A DNA stretch of 12,338 nucleotides from contig CAAFRK010000127.1 of assembly GCA_900765235.1 (NCBI GenBank), positions 1-12,338 on the forward strand, in the 5' to 3' direction. Shown piece after piece: positions 1 to 7,847 of the stretch; the stretch's first letter is position 1; every line of letters starts with the position of its first letter. The notes beneath the pieces were generated by a model, which was not told the origin of the DNA, made no database searches, and saw nothing but the letters and a program-made list of their open reading frames with translations. A program made the translations under genes and the position numbers. Origin of the DNA: an uncultured Veillonella sp. Its GTDB lineage: Bacteria > Bacillota_C > Negativicutes > Veillonellales > Veillonellaceae.

Positions 1-125
1 CTGAGCCAAGAGAGGGCTGTATTTTTTCTATACTAATAATATGCAGTTGTATCCGGGCCCCATTATAAAATGAAAGCACCTTATCGCTTATTTACAATAG
101 CTCCATCGAGTTACACAACTATTAT

Positions 126-162
126 TGGGGCTAAAATTAGCAATACATCTAACATGGCCCCA
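126..162 (-). terminator. Possible weak hairpin downstream of the activase-type gene
   Basis: An inverted repeat TGGGGC/GCCCCA (126-131 and 157-162) encloses a second short pair TTAG/CTAA (137-140 and 149-152). It lies 24 bases after the stop codon of the large minus-strand gene. Only a mixed A/U stretch follows on the minus strand, not a proper U-run, so termination is uncertain. The rest of 1-185 holds no gene that I can support. Confidence 0.3.
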
Positions 163-185
163 TTGAAAATATAACGGAGCACCTC

Positions 186-3100
186 TTATTCAAACATTGT
201 CGATAGTAGTAGTTTCAATCTATTTGCTTGGTTTACTGCACTGGAGCCTGGATCGTAGTCGATGGCAGCAATGCGCACGTCTGGATAGGCAGCGGATAGT
301 GTTTTTACCATGCCTTTACCTGTTACGTGGTTTGGTAAGCAGCCAAATGGTTGCAAGCATACGATTTGTTTTGCCCCTTTTTCGATGAGGTCGATCATAT
401 CGCCTGTGAGGAACCAGCCTTCACCACATTGGTTACCAAGTCCGATGAATTGAGCAGCTTCTTTTGCTACTTCTGTCATACGTTGTAGAGGGTCGAAGTG
501 TTTGGACGCCGCTACGGCTTTAGCGTATGGCAATCGGTAGAGTTCAAGGGCTTCACGAGCCAATGTACCAAAGAAGCCAGATAGCCATGTACCATCAAGG
601 TGTTTAGCACGGTATGTGCTATCCATTGCGCAGTACAAGAAGAAGTCTAATAGGCCAGATGTAACAACTTCGCCACCTTCTTTTTCAATAAGTTCATTGA
701 TATGGTTGTTAGCGCTTGGGTGGAATTTAACGTAAATTTCCCCTACGACGCCAACGCGAGGTTTTTTTACATCTTTATTGACCGGCAAGTTATCAAAGTC
801 ATGAATAATTTCTTTGATGTACTTATTGTACTGACGAAGGCTTGCAGATGTAATATTTTCACGTAATTTTTTAATCCAGTAATCACATAATGCATCTGTA
901 GAGCCCGGGTTAGTTTCGTATGGACGTGTAGCCAATACGCATTGCATGAGGGCATCACCGTAAACAACGGCTTGAATCATGCGATGTAAGAAACCTTTTG
1001 TCAATTTGAAGCCTGGTTGACGTTCCATATCACTTGCATTAAGAGATAGGATTGGCACTTGTTTCATACCAGCGTCGATTAAGGCTTTACGCAAATAGCC
1101 AATATAGTTTGTCGCACGGCAACCACCACCAGTTTGAGAGATGATAACAGCCGTTTTGTTGATATCGTATTTACCAGATAATAGTGCAGACATGAGCTGC
1201 CCTACAACGATAATCGCTGGGTAACATGCATCATTATTGATGTATTTCAAGCCCACTTCAATATCGTCACGTGTTGGTGCGGGCAACATTTCAAAGTTAT
1301 AGCCTTCATTTTTAAGGACTGGATCTAAGAGACTAAAATGCAATGGTGACATTTGTGGTACCAAGATTTTATAGGTCTTACGCATTTCCTCTGTGAACAC
1401 CACGCGATTATAATCGTAGGTTGGCAATTGTTCTTCCACTACTTCTGGTGCCTCTGGGTTGTGATGACGACGCAAGCTACGTTCCATTACCGATTGCAAG
1501 GAACGTAAACGAATCGTTACAGCCCCAAGGTTTGTACCTTCATCAATTTTGAGTAAGGTATGAATTTTGTGGTTTGCTGAAAGTATATCTTTTACTTGAT
1601 CCGCTACGATAGAGTCAAGGCCACAACCGAAGGAATTGAGCTCAACGATTTGGAAGCCTTCTGTTCTACTTACGAATTCGGCAGCCCGATATAGACGGCT
1701 ATGGTAGGACCATTGGTCTACAACACGTAAATGCTTAATTTCATGACCAAGTGGCGCAACGCCATCTTCCGTAAGAACAGCCATGCCAAGGGATGTAATA
1801 AGCTCTGGGATACCGTGATTAATACCAGAGTCCAAATGGTATGGACGTCCAGCCAATACGATGGTAGGAATTTGTTCTGCTACGAGGCGAGATACTGTTT
1901 TCTTTGTCGTTTCACGGTAAGAAGCCTTACAATTTTCTTGTTCTTCCCACGCTTTTTCAACAGCGTTAGCAATATCTTTCTTCTTGAGATTCAAGAAGTC
2001 CAATGCTTTCACAAGAGCAGAAACAAGAGATTTCTTATCAGCCAATGGCAAGAATGGTGCGTGGAATGGAGTATCCCCCAAAACCTCCTGCATGTTGTTT
2101 TTGATAAGTTCTGGATAGGAAATAACCATTGGACAATGGTAGTTGTTGTCGCGGCTAAATTCCTTAGGACCATGTTGAATACAAGGGTACCAAACAAAGT
2201 CTACTTGTGCATTCGCAAGGTCACGAATATGACCATGAACCGCTTTTGCTGGGTAGCAAGCTGTATCGGATGGAATCGTATCAATAGCCTTGTTGTATTG
2301 TTCCTTTGTAGTGTAATCGGAAAGGATTACTTCATAGCCAAGTGTATTAAAGAATGTAAACCAGAATGGGAAATCTTCATACATATTGAGGACGCGAGGA
2401 ATACCTACGCGCATTTTACCTTCGAACTCTGGAATATTTTTCTTCAAATAATAGTCAAAGTAACGACGCAATTTAACGTCTACTAAGTTAGGAACCGCTT
2501 TGCGTTCCTCTTGAATCATACCGCCCGCACCGCGGTCACAACGGTTACCCGTTACGTAAGTACGACCATCGGAGAAAGCATTGATGGTAAGCATACAGTT
2601 ATTGGAGCAAAGTCCGCAATTACGCATTGTCGTAGATACTTGTAAGGAGTTAAGACCATCACTATCGAGCAAAGTGCTTTTTTCCTTTTGTAACTCTTCT
2701 GCTGTTTCAGCTGCAAGAAGGGCCATACCATAAGCACCCATTAAACCGGATACGTCAGGACGAATTACTTCTACGCCCATCAATTTCTCGAAGGCACGCA
2801 ATACGGATTCATTATAGAATGTACCGCCTTGTACAACGATATGATCGCCCAATTCTTTAGGATCTTTTACCTTAAGAACCTTATAAAGGGCATTTTTAAT
2901 AACAGAGTAAGCAAGGCCTGCCGCGATATCTTGTACCGTAGCACCTTCTTTTTGAGCCTGCTTAACCTTAGAGTTCATAAATACAGTACAACGAGAACCC
3001 AAATCGATTGGCAGGGATGCCAATAAACCTTCCTTCGCGAATTGATCGATTGGAATGCGTAGACCGGATGCGAATGTATCGATGAAGGAGCCGCAACCAG

Positions 3101-4439
3101 AGGAGCACGCTTCGTTCAATACGATATCTTCGATATAGCCATCGCGAACCTTACAGCATTTCATATCTTGACCGCCGATGTCCAAGATAAAGGATACATC
3201 AGGGCAGAAGAAACGTGCTGCACGATAGTGAGCCATTGTTTCTACTTCACCAATATCGATGCCAAGAGCACGTTTAAGAAATGCCTCGCCGTAACCAGTT
3301 ACACCAGAATGCGCAATATACGCGCCTTTTGGTAACAGTTCATAAATTTTCTCGATTATTTCACGAGATTTTTCTAATGGTTTACCATGGTTTGGACCAT
3401 AGTGAGAGAAGATAATTTCCTTATTACTATTGATGAGAACTACCTTAAGTGTAGTAGAACCAGCATCAATACCAAGGTAACAAGGACCTTGCGCATCTTC
3501 AATATTCGCCTTTGGCGTTACTGCCTTAGCATGACGAGCGCGGAATTCTTCTAATTCTTGTTCATTTTTAAATAGAGGTTCTACACGATCTGTAGCCTCC
3601 ATAGGAATACCGATGAGGGCACCAATTTCTTTTGTTAATTGACCAACTGTAATCTCACGACAGTCTTCTTTCATCAAAGCCGCCCCTAAAGCGATGAATA
3701 ATTCACCATTCTCAGGGATAATGCGATGCGCTTCATCTAGTTCTAAGGTATCACAGAAGCATTGGCGCAATTCAGACAAGAATGTCAATGGACCGCCAAG
3801 GAACGCTACATTACCTTCAATTTTATGACCGCATGCAAGGCCCGCAATTGTTTGGTTTACAATCGCTTGGAATACGGATTTTGCAATATTTTCATGAGAT
3901 GCGCCTTGGTTTAACAAAGCTTGTACGTCGGTTTTAGCAAATACACCACAGCGTGCTGCAATTGGATAAATCGTATCAGAATTCATAGCCAATTGGTTAA
4001 GACCAGATGCATCTGTTTGCAATAAGGTCGCCATTTGGTCGATGAAAGCACCTGTACCACCAGCACAAGAGCCATTCATACGGTGTTCTGCCGTTTGACC
4101 CAAATAGGTAACCTTCGCATCTTCACCACCAAGTTCGATGATAACATCAGTTTCTGGATAGAGTGCTTTTACAGCACGTGTTTCAGCAATAACCTCTTGT
4201 ACGAATGGAATGCGTACCTTTTCAGCCATCGCCATACCACCAGAACCGGTAATACATACATGAACTAGATCATCTTCATGACCCACTTGAGCCTCTTGGA
4301 GCAAGGTATATACGGTGTCCAAAATGTTCGCATAATGGCGTATGTACTTTTTATACAAATAATTATCGTGTTCGTCTAATAGTACAACTTTAACCGTTGT
4401 AGAGCCCACGTCAATACCCATGCGTAGCATGTGTTGCAT
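186..4439 (-). CDS. 2-hydroxyacyl-CoA dehydratase activase-related fusion protein (1417 aa)
   Basis: Large fusion of the BadF/BadG/BcrA/BcrD (HgdC) activase family with dehydratase-like C-terminal domains. Two ASKHA ATPase domains are seen. The first spans about residues 7-260, with GIDVGSTT, GGEDAK and Cys125/Cys164 in SCAGGTGAF and ARCGVFAKTD. The second spans about 320-580, with GIDAGSTT, DIGGQDMK and Cys445/Cys484 in ACSSGCGSF and SRCTVF. In HgdC the equivalent cysteines hold one [4Fe-4S] cluster between two subunits, so each copy has plausible ligands. A C-x2-C-x3-C motif (608-615) and a further Cys634 follow. The rest resembles DUF2229 (GIPRVLNMYEDFP near 679) and an HgdB-like region (NNDACYPAIIVVGQ). 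By family knowledge, activases use ATP to drive low-potential electrons into dehydratases; the substrate of this long fused form is not known to me. I chose ATG at 4439 because GAGAGG lies 5 bases before it; an 11-residue upstream extension has no such site. A terminator separates it from the BMC operon. Confidence 0.85.
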   Translation of the reverse strand: MQHMLRMGIDVGSTTVKVVLLDEHDNYLYKKYIRHYANILDTVYTLLQEAQVGHEDDLVHVCITGSGGMAMAEKVRIPFVQEVIAETRAVKALYPETDVIIELGGEDAKVTYLGQTAEHRMNGSCAGGTGAFIDQMATLLQTDASGLNQLAMNSDTIYPIAARCGVFAKTDVQALLNQGASHENIAKSVFQAIVNQTIAGLACGHKIEGNVAFLGGPLTFLSELRQCFCDTLELDEAHRIIPENGELFIALGAALMKEDCREITVGQLTKEIGALIGIPMEATDRVEPLFKNEQELEEFRARHAKAVTPKANIEDAQGPCYLGIDAGSTTLKVVLINSNKEIIFSHYGPNHGKPLEKSREIIEKIYELLPKGAYIAHSGVTGYGEAFLKRALGIDIGEVETMAHYRAARFFCPDVSFILDIGGQDMKCCKVRDGYIEDIVLNEACSSGCGSFIDTFASGLRIPIDQFAKEGLLASLPIDLGSRCTVFMNSKVKQAQKEGATVQDIAAGLAYSVIKNALYKVLKVKDPKELGDHIVVQGGTFYNESVLRAFEKLMGVEVIRPDVSGLMGAYGMALLAAETAEELQKEKSTLLDSDGLNSLQVSTTMRNCGLCSNNCMLTINAFSDGRTYVTGNRCDRGAGGMIQEERKAVPNLVDVKLRRYFDYYLKKNIPEFEGKMRVGIPRVLNMYEDFPFWFTFFNTLGYEVILSDYTTKEQYNKAIDTIPSDTACYPAKAVHGHIRDLANAQVDFVWYPCIQHGPKEFSRDNNYHCPMVISYPELIKNNMQEVLGDTPFHAPFLPLADKKSLVSALVKALDFLNLKKKDIANAVEKAWEEQENCKASYRETTKKTVSRLVAEQIPTIVLAGRPYHLDSGINHGIPELITSLGMAVLTEDGVAPLGHEIKHLRVVDQWSYHSRLYRAAEFVSRTEGFQIVELNSFGCGLDSIVADQVKDILSANHKIHTLLKIDEGTNLGAVTIRLRSLQSVMERSLRRHHNPEAPEVVEEQLPTYDYNRVVFTEEMRKTYKILVPQMSPLHFSLLDPVLKNEGYNFEMLPAPTRDDIEVGLKYINNDACYPAIIVVGQLMSALLSGKYDINKTAVIISQTGGGCRATNYIGYLRKALIDAGMKQVPILSLNASDMERQPGFKLTKGFLHRMIQAVVYGDALMQCVLATRPYETNPGSTDALCDYWIKKLRENITSASLRQYNKYIKEIIHDFDNLPVNKDVKKPRVGVVGEIYVKFHPSANNHINELIEKEGGEVVTSGLLDFFLYCAMDSTYRAKHLDGTWLSGFFGTLAREALELYRLPYAKAVAASKHFDPLQRMTEVAKEAAQFIGLGNQCGEGWFLTGDMIDLIEKGAKQIVCLQPFGCLPNHVTGKGMVKTLSAAYPDVRIAAIDYDPGSSAVNQANRLKLLLSTMFE

Positions 4440-4462
4440 AAATACCTCTCTTTTCAAAAACC

Positions 4463-4484
4463 GTATGACCACACAAGATCATAC
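4463..4484 (-). promoter_or_regulatory. Hairpin in the leader of the activase-type gene, possible attenuator
   Basis: On the minus strand GTATGATC and GGTCATAC pair over 8 positions with one G-U pair and a 6-base loop, ending about 23 bases before the start codon. CGG and then five U follow, so it has a weak resemblance to a leader terminator. It may equally be a simple stability or translation-control hairpin. Confidence 0.4.
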
Positions 4485-4489
4485 TCATA

Positions 4490-4573
4490 TTGTGAAAGTA
4501 GTACATTTAATATGAAGCTCACATAAAATATACCAACCATCTAATTAAATTAGACGAGGATACACTTTCACAA
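4490..4573. promoter_or_regulatory. Pair of inverted TTGTGAAAGT half-sites
   Basis: TTGTGAAAGT at 4490-4499 and its exact reverse complement ACTTTCACAA at 4564-4573 face each other across 64 bases, upstream of the activase-type gene. TTGTGAA is also the half-site of Rex (NADH-sensing) operators in Bacillus-type Firmicutes, but there the halves are close together, so the link is only a hypothesis. They could be paired operator halves or the base of a long RNA stem. Confidence 0.35.
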
Positions 4574-4604
4574 AAATATCTAATTTTTTAAATATCCTAT
4601 ACAT

Positions 4605-4610
4605 ATTATA
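4605..4610 (-). promoter_or_regulatory. Possible -10 box of the activase-type gene
   Basis: A perfect TATAAT on the minus strand, about 165 bases before the chosen start codon. No good -35 box is seen at 16-18 bases. The expected -35 position is overlapped by the palindrome TAGATAAAATCTA (4620-4632), which could be an activator or repressor site. Perfect TATAAT boxes are common by chance in DNA this AT-rich. Confidence 0.3.
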
Positions 4611-4641
4611 CAACAAATGTAGATAAAATCTATGTTATTCT

Positions 4642-4667
4642 ATATTCCAATGAGTTATATGGAATAT
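4642..4667. repeat. 8-base dyad with 10-base spacer
   Basis: ATATTCCA (4642-4649) and TGGAATAT (4660-4667) form a perfect inverted repeat upstream of the possible promoter of the activase-type gene. The size and spacing would suit a protein operator or a short hairpin. No protein is assigned. Confidence 0.35.
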
Positions 4668-4791
4668 GACTAAATTTGAATAACACCTCTACATCAAGAT
4701 AGGATGTAAAAATTATTATATCATTCTAAGATGAAAAAAGGTGTATCTAATAGCACATAACCTCAGTAATACAATCTATTCCTATACAAAT

Positions 4792-4831
4792 AAAAAAGAG
4801 GCTTCAATGAAATCATTAAAGTCTCTTTTTT
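4792..4831 (-). terminator. Rho-independent terminator of the BMC operon
   Basis: AAAAAAGAG (reading + strand 4792-4800) pairs with CTCTTTTTT (4823-4831), and the stem continues through CTT/AAG and TCATT/AATGA with few mismatches and a tiny loop. On the minus strand the stem ends in a run of six U. It lies about 60 bases after the pduQ stop codon. The flanking A and T runs also make it potentially active on the opposite strand. Confidence 0.85.
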
Positions 4832-4854
4832 CGGTCTTAAATTTTCTAGTTTTA

Positions 4855-4886
4855 GTATTCAATCTATATAGTACTCAATCTATATA
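4855..4886. repeat. 16-base tandem repeat, two copies
   Basis: GTATTCAATCTATATA (4855-4870) is followed directly by GTACTCAATCTATATA (4871-4886), which differs at one base. It lies between the pduQ stop codon and the terminator and is most simply a slippage duplication. Confidence 0.8.
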
Positions 4887-4888
4887 AA

Positions 4889-6007
4889 TTACAATACTTT
4901 TTTATATAAACCAATAAGATCATCATGGTTAGCTGGATATGGATTAAATCTGTAACACATATCCTCTAGTGCTCTATCTGCCATAAGGTCGAGCTTAGTT
5001 TCCGATACAGCTTTATCTACACCAAAGGCTGTCAAATTCATTGGACAGTCTAATGTATGTTGCAATGTAACGATAGCTTCTATAAGAGCAGCTAATTTAT
5101 CCACCTCTGATGCATTATAACCTGCAAAGCCTAATTTAGCAGATAAATGAGCATATTTTTTAGCTACCGCCGGATTGTGGGAGCAATTAAATCCAATTAC
5201 ATACGGCAAGAGCATACTATTAGCTAGACCATGAGGCACATGGAATTGTCCTCCCAACTGATGAGCCATAGCATGCACGATACCTAAGCCAGCCTTGTTA
5301 AAGGAAAGTCCTGCTAGGCATGATGCTTCATGCATAGACATACGGTCTTGCTCTGTAGCTGTTGGCTTATGACATCTTGGTAAATATTCAAAAACAAGCT
5401 CAATCGCCTGTTGTGCCAATGCATCGGTAAAGTTATTGGCAGCAGTCGCTACATAAGCTTCTAGCGCATGAACGAGTACATCCATACCACTAAAAGCAGT
5501 AACACTTGGTGGAGATGTTTTTACAAATAATGGCGTTAATAAAGCTTCGTCTGGCAATACTGCATCATCTACAAGAGGATACTTAATTTGCGTTTCACTA
5601 TCTGTAAGAACAGCAAAAGAGGTTACTTCAGATCCTGTTCCGCTAGTAGTAGGCACGGCAATAAAGGATTTGATATCCATATGCTTTAATTTACGACCAA
5701 AATAAGCAATCCCTTTGCTCATATCAATGCAAGAGCCACCACCTATGGCAATGATGACGGATGGCTTAATGCCTTCCATAAATTCAATGCCCTTTACTAC
5801 ATGCGTTATGGGCGGATCAGGTACCACATCAGTGTAGATAGTTACTTTATTTTTACTGTCCATTAAGCCAATCACATACGTAAGGCTGGGAGAATCTTTT
5901 AAAAATGGATCACATATGATAAGGATGGATTCATTATTAAATTCTGTAAGACGATTCAACGAATCTGGTCCTGCATAAATTTGAGTTGGAAAAGTCCATT
6001 TATTCAT
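4889..6007 (-). CDS. pduQ: Iron-dependent alcohol dehydrogenase, 1-propanol dehydrogenase PduQ
   Basis: Group III (iron-containing) alcohol dehydrogenase of 372 residues, about the usual PduQ length. In Pdu compartments PduQ reduces propionaldehyde to 1-propanol and so regenerates NAD+ for PduP inside the shell. The nucleotide-binding GGGS is at residues 89-92. Metal ligands are predicted as Asp176, His180, His245 and His259; the spacing D-x3-H and H-x13-H with PHG matches FucO-type enzymes. There is no encapsulation-type N-terminal helix: the protein starts directly with the Rossmann-like domain, as known PduQ proteins do. The start at 6007 follows GGTGG at a spacing of 7, and only 11 bases separate it from pduP. 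Last gene of the operon, followed by a terminator. The exact aldehyde substrate is inferred from the neighbours; EutG-like enzymes look similar. Confidence 0.9.
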   Translation of the reverse strand: MNKWTFPTQIYAGPDSLNRLTEFNNESILIICDPFLKDSPSLTYVIGLMDSKNKVTIYTDVVPDPPITHVVKGIEFMEGIKPSVIIAIGGGSCIDMSKGIAYFGRKLKHMDIKSFIAVPTTSGTGSEVTSFAVLTDSETQIKYPLVDDAVLPDEALLTPLFVKTSPPSVTAFSGMDVLVHALEAYVATAANNFTDALAQQAIELVFEYLPRCHKPTATEQDRMSMHEASCLAGLSFNKAGLGIVHAMAHQLGGQFHVPHGLANSMLLPYVIGFNCSHNPAVAKKYAHLSAKLGFAGYNASEVDKLAALIEAIVTLQHTLDCPMNLTAFGVDKAVSETKLDLMADRALEDMCYRFNPYPANHDDLIGLYKKVL

Positions 6008-6018
6008 ATGCTCACCAC

Positions 6019-7449
6019 CTATCGAATGTTAAATCCTGTTGTTAAACAACATCTACGACGTCGTGCAAAGCAGCGAGCCGATGTAGTCGATTCCCCAGTA
6101 GGTGTAGCAATCGTAAAGGTTGTTGTACCTTCTCCACTAAAACCAAGGCCAGCATAAGATGGACCATTTTTAACAAAAATAGATGTTTTCATTTTACGGG
6201 CCATCCGATTGAGGCGTTCCATATTTAAGGAATGCATTGTTGCCGTATGATGTAAGCCCGCTTCTAACATCAAGCATACATCGAGACCTTCATCAAAGCT
6301 ATCTACCGTTACAACCGGTAGAATAGGCATTAACATTTCAATCACTGCAAATGGATGGTCTTTTGGTGTACGCATGATAATCAATCGTGGATCACCGTTG
6401 TACGGAATATGTGCTGCATCAAGAATGACGCTTGCATTCTTACCGACGAACTTTTTGTTTGGTGTCCCATTTGGTAATACAGTTAAATCCACTAAGCGTT
6501 GAATATCTTGTTGATTTTCAATGAGGACGCATCCTGCTTTCACCATTTCTTGAACTAGTTGTGGCTCGATTTGGCGCATGGCAACGACGCTCTTTTCAGC
6601 GATACATAGAATATTATTATCGAGGCTAGCACCGAGGACGATATCTTGAGCTGCCTTTTTAATATCTGCTGTTTCATCTACAAAGGCTGGTGGATTACCA
6701 GCACCGGCACCGATAACCTTTTTGCCACTTTGAAGCGCTTGTTTTACAACCCCAGGACCACCAGTAACAACTAGTAAGCTCACATCTGGGTGCAACATCA
6801 TCTCTTGAGCGGACTCAATAGATGGCTCACGAAGTGTGACGATTAGGTTTTCAATGCCAATCGATTTAGCAATAATTTGGTTAAGTTCACTAACTAGCAA
6901 CCGACTTAGATGCTTAGCACCAGGATGAACACTAAAGAATACGGCATTTCCTGCTGCTAGCATACCGATTGTATTACATATTAACGTTTCTGCTGGATTT
7001 GTACTTGGTGTAATAGCACCGATGACACCGTAGGCAGACAATTCATATAATGTCATGCCGTTGTCACCAGTTTCACACTCTGTAACGAGATCTTCTACAC
7101 CCGGTGTTTTATCGAGTGTAAGATTTAATTTCAATACTTTATCTGCAACGCGACCCATCCCCGTTTCGTCAACGGTTTTTTGAGCCAACTCTTGTACTCG
7201 TGGGCGCATAGCAGCACGAATATCTGCTATTACCTTTTCACGGGTTGCCAAGGTGCAATCTTCAAAGCGCGCTTGCGCTGCTTTTGCTGCTTGAATAGCC
7301 TCATCAACAGTATCAAATACACCTGGTTCAACTTGACCTCTAGGCGCTTGTTTAAAAGGTTGTGATGAAGCTACTTCTTGCTTTTGCCCCTGTAATACAT
7401 CTATAACCATGGAGCGGATCATTTCTTTCAACTGTGTATTGTTTTCCAT
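6019..7449 (-). CDS. pduP: CoA-acylating propionaldehyde dehydrogenase PduP
   Basis: Aldehyde dehydrogenase superfamily enzyme of 476 residues that oxidises a short aldehyde (propionaldehyde in known Pdu systems) with NAD+ and CoA to acyl-CoA in the compartment lumen. The N-terminus MENNTQLKEMIRSMVIDVL is an amphipathic helix like the encapsulation peptide of Salmonella PduP, followed by a Gln/Pro-rich linker to about residue 40. The catalytic domain shows the predicted nucleophile Cys282 in DNNILCIAEKS, plus TPSTNP (148-153) and a glycine-rich GAGAGNPPAF (247-256). I chose the second of two adjacent ATG codons, 6 bases after GGAGG. A longer reading that begins with TTG at 7512 lacks a binding site and would bury the helix. 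A 131-base gap precedes the gene, unusual in this tightly packed operon. Confidence 0.95.
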   Translation of the reverse strand: MENNTQLKEMIRSMVIDVLQGQKQEVASSQPFKQAPRGQVEPGVFDTVDEAIQAAKAAQARFEDCTLATREKVIADIRAAMRPRVQELAQKTVDETGMGRVADKVLKLNLTLDKTPGVEDLVTECETGDNGMTLYELSAYGVIGAITPSTNPAETLICNTIGMLAAGNAVFFSVHPGAKHLSRLLVSELNQIIAKSIGIENLIVTLREPSIESAQEMMLHPDVSLLVVTGGPGVVKQALQSGKKVIGAGAGNPPAFVDETADIKKAAQDIVLGASLDNNILCIAEKSVVAMRQIEPQLVQEMVKAGCVLIENQQDIQRLVDLTVLPNGTPNKKFVGKNASVILDAAHIPYNGDPRLIIMRTPKDHPFAVIEMLMPILPVVTVDSFDEGLDVCLMLEAGLHHTATMHSLNMERLNRMARKMKTSIFVKNGPSYAGLGFSGEGTTTFTIATPTGESTTSARCFARRRRCCLTTGFNIR

Positions 7450-7467
7450 CATGAACCTCCATATAGG

Positions 7468-7486
7468 TTGCATTGCTGATGCAATG
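7468..7486 (-). repeat. Hairpin just before the pduP ribosome binding site
   Basis: Two overlapping registers are possible: TTGCAT/ATGCAA (7468-7473 and 7479-7484) or CATTGC/GCAATG (7471-7476 and 7481-7486), each with six perfect pairs and a 4-5 base loop. It ends about 8 bases before GGAGG of pduP, so it may shape translation or protect the processed mRNA. The same gap also holds the short palindromes GTGTACAC and TGTGACACA. Confidence 0.4.
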
Positions 7487-7580
7487 ACCATGTCAACTAA
7501 CAGTGTACACAATCAAGGATATATTCATGATGTGACACAATAACTAGGTTTAACTCTGGCACCAGCTATTTCCTATACAA

Positions 7581-7847
7581 TTATTTTTCAAAACTATCAA
7601 TAATACCCACAATAGCGCAATCTACTGCGGTGCCTTTATCATCTTCGAAAATATGCCGTGCCGATGAGCCTCGAGTTAGAAGCACATATTCACCTTCACC
7701 AGCACATACTGTATCGACGGCGATTTCTATGCGCCCCGTCAACTCTTGTTCTCCATCGAGAATGTCCACCATCATCAGTTTCATTCCCTTTAGAGATTCA
7801 TGCTTTTGAGTAGATACGATACTACCCACTACTTTACCGACTTGCAT
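7581..7847 (-). CDS. pduN: Pentameric vertex shell protein PduN (EutN/CcmL family)
   Basis: 88-residue protein of the EutN/CcmL/PduN family (BMV domain), which forms pentamers that cap the twelve corners of the shell. It starts with the typical MQVGKVVGSIVSTQKHESL and contains GEGEYVLLTRGSSAR, the conserved loop region of the family, near residues 55-70. The reading frame could extend six residues upstream, but the family normally begins at M-x-hydrophobic-GKV, so I chose 7847. That start overlaps the end of pduM by 14 bases, which implies translational coupling; GAAGGGA within pduM is the likely binding site. Normal length. It is the only vertex protein in the window. Confidence 0.92.
   Translation of the reverse strand: MQVGKVVGSIVSTQKHESLKGMKLMMVDILDGEQELTGRIEIAVDTVCAGEGEYVLLTRGSSARHIFEDDKGTAVDCAIVGIIDSFEK

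Larger units (their letters stand above)
4440..4888. other. 449-base non-coding region between pduQ and the activase-type gene
   Basis: No convincing gene on either strand. It is very AT-rich and contains, from right to left: a 16-base tandem repeat, the operon terminator, a possible folded element, two palindromes, a TATAAT box, a pair of TTGTGAAAGT half-sites facing each other, and a hairpin just before the ribosome binding site of the activase-type gene. It therefore looks like the 3' end of one transcription unit and a long, probably regulated leader for the next. Confidence 0.7.

Noticed and set aside
1..27. AGCC/GGCT followed by T-run on the plus strand at the left edge
   Set aside because: It could be the end of a terminator for a gene to the left, but the stem seen is only four base pairs and is cut by the window edge.
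1731..2486. A 251-codon open frame on the plus strand
   Set aside because: It lies wholly antisense to the clearly coding activase-type gene, has no recognisable domain and an unlikely composition (many Cys, Trp, Phe), and no ribosome binding site that I can support.
4440..4472. Eleven-residue N-terminal extension of the activase-type protein
   Set aside because: The start at 4439 has GAGAGG in front of it and begins just before the first ATP loop as in the family; the extension has no binding site of its own.
4683..4744. Known riboswitch, such as a cobalamin or T-box element
   Set aside because: The stretch can be drawn as a small three-way fold, but I see none of the conserved boxes of those families, so no such call is made.
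7450..7512. N-terminal extension of PduP from a TTG codon
   Set aside because: It adds 21 residues unlike any PduP, has no ribosome binding site, and would bury the targeting helix, whereas ATG at 7449 has GGAGG at good spacing.
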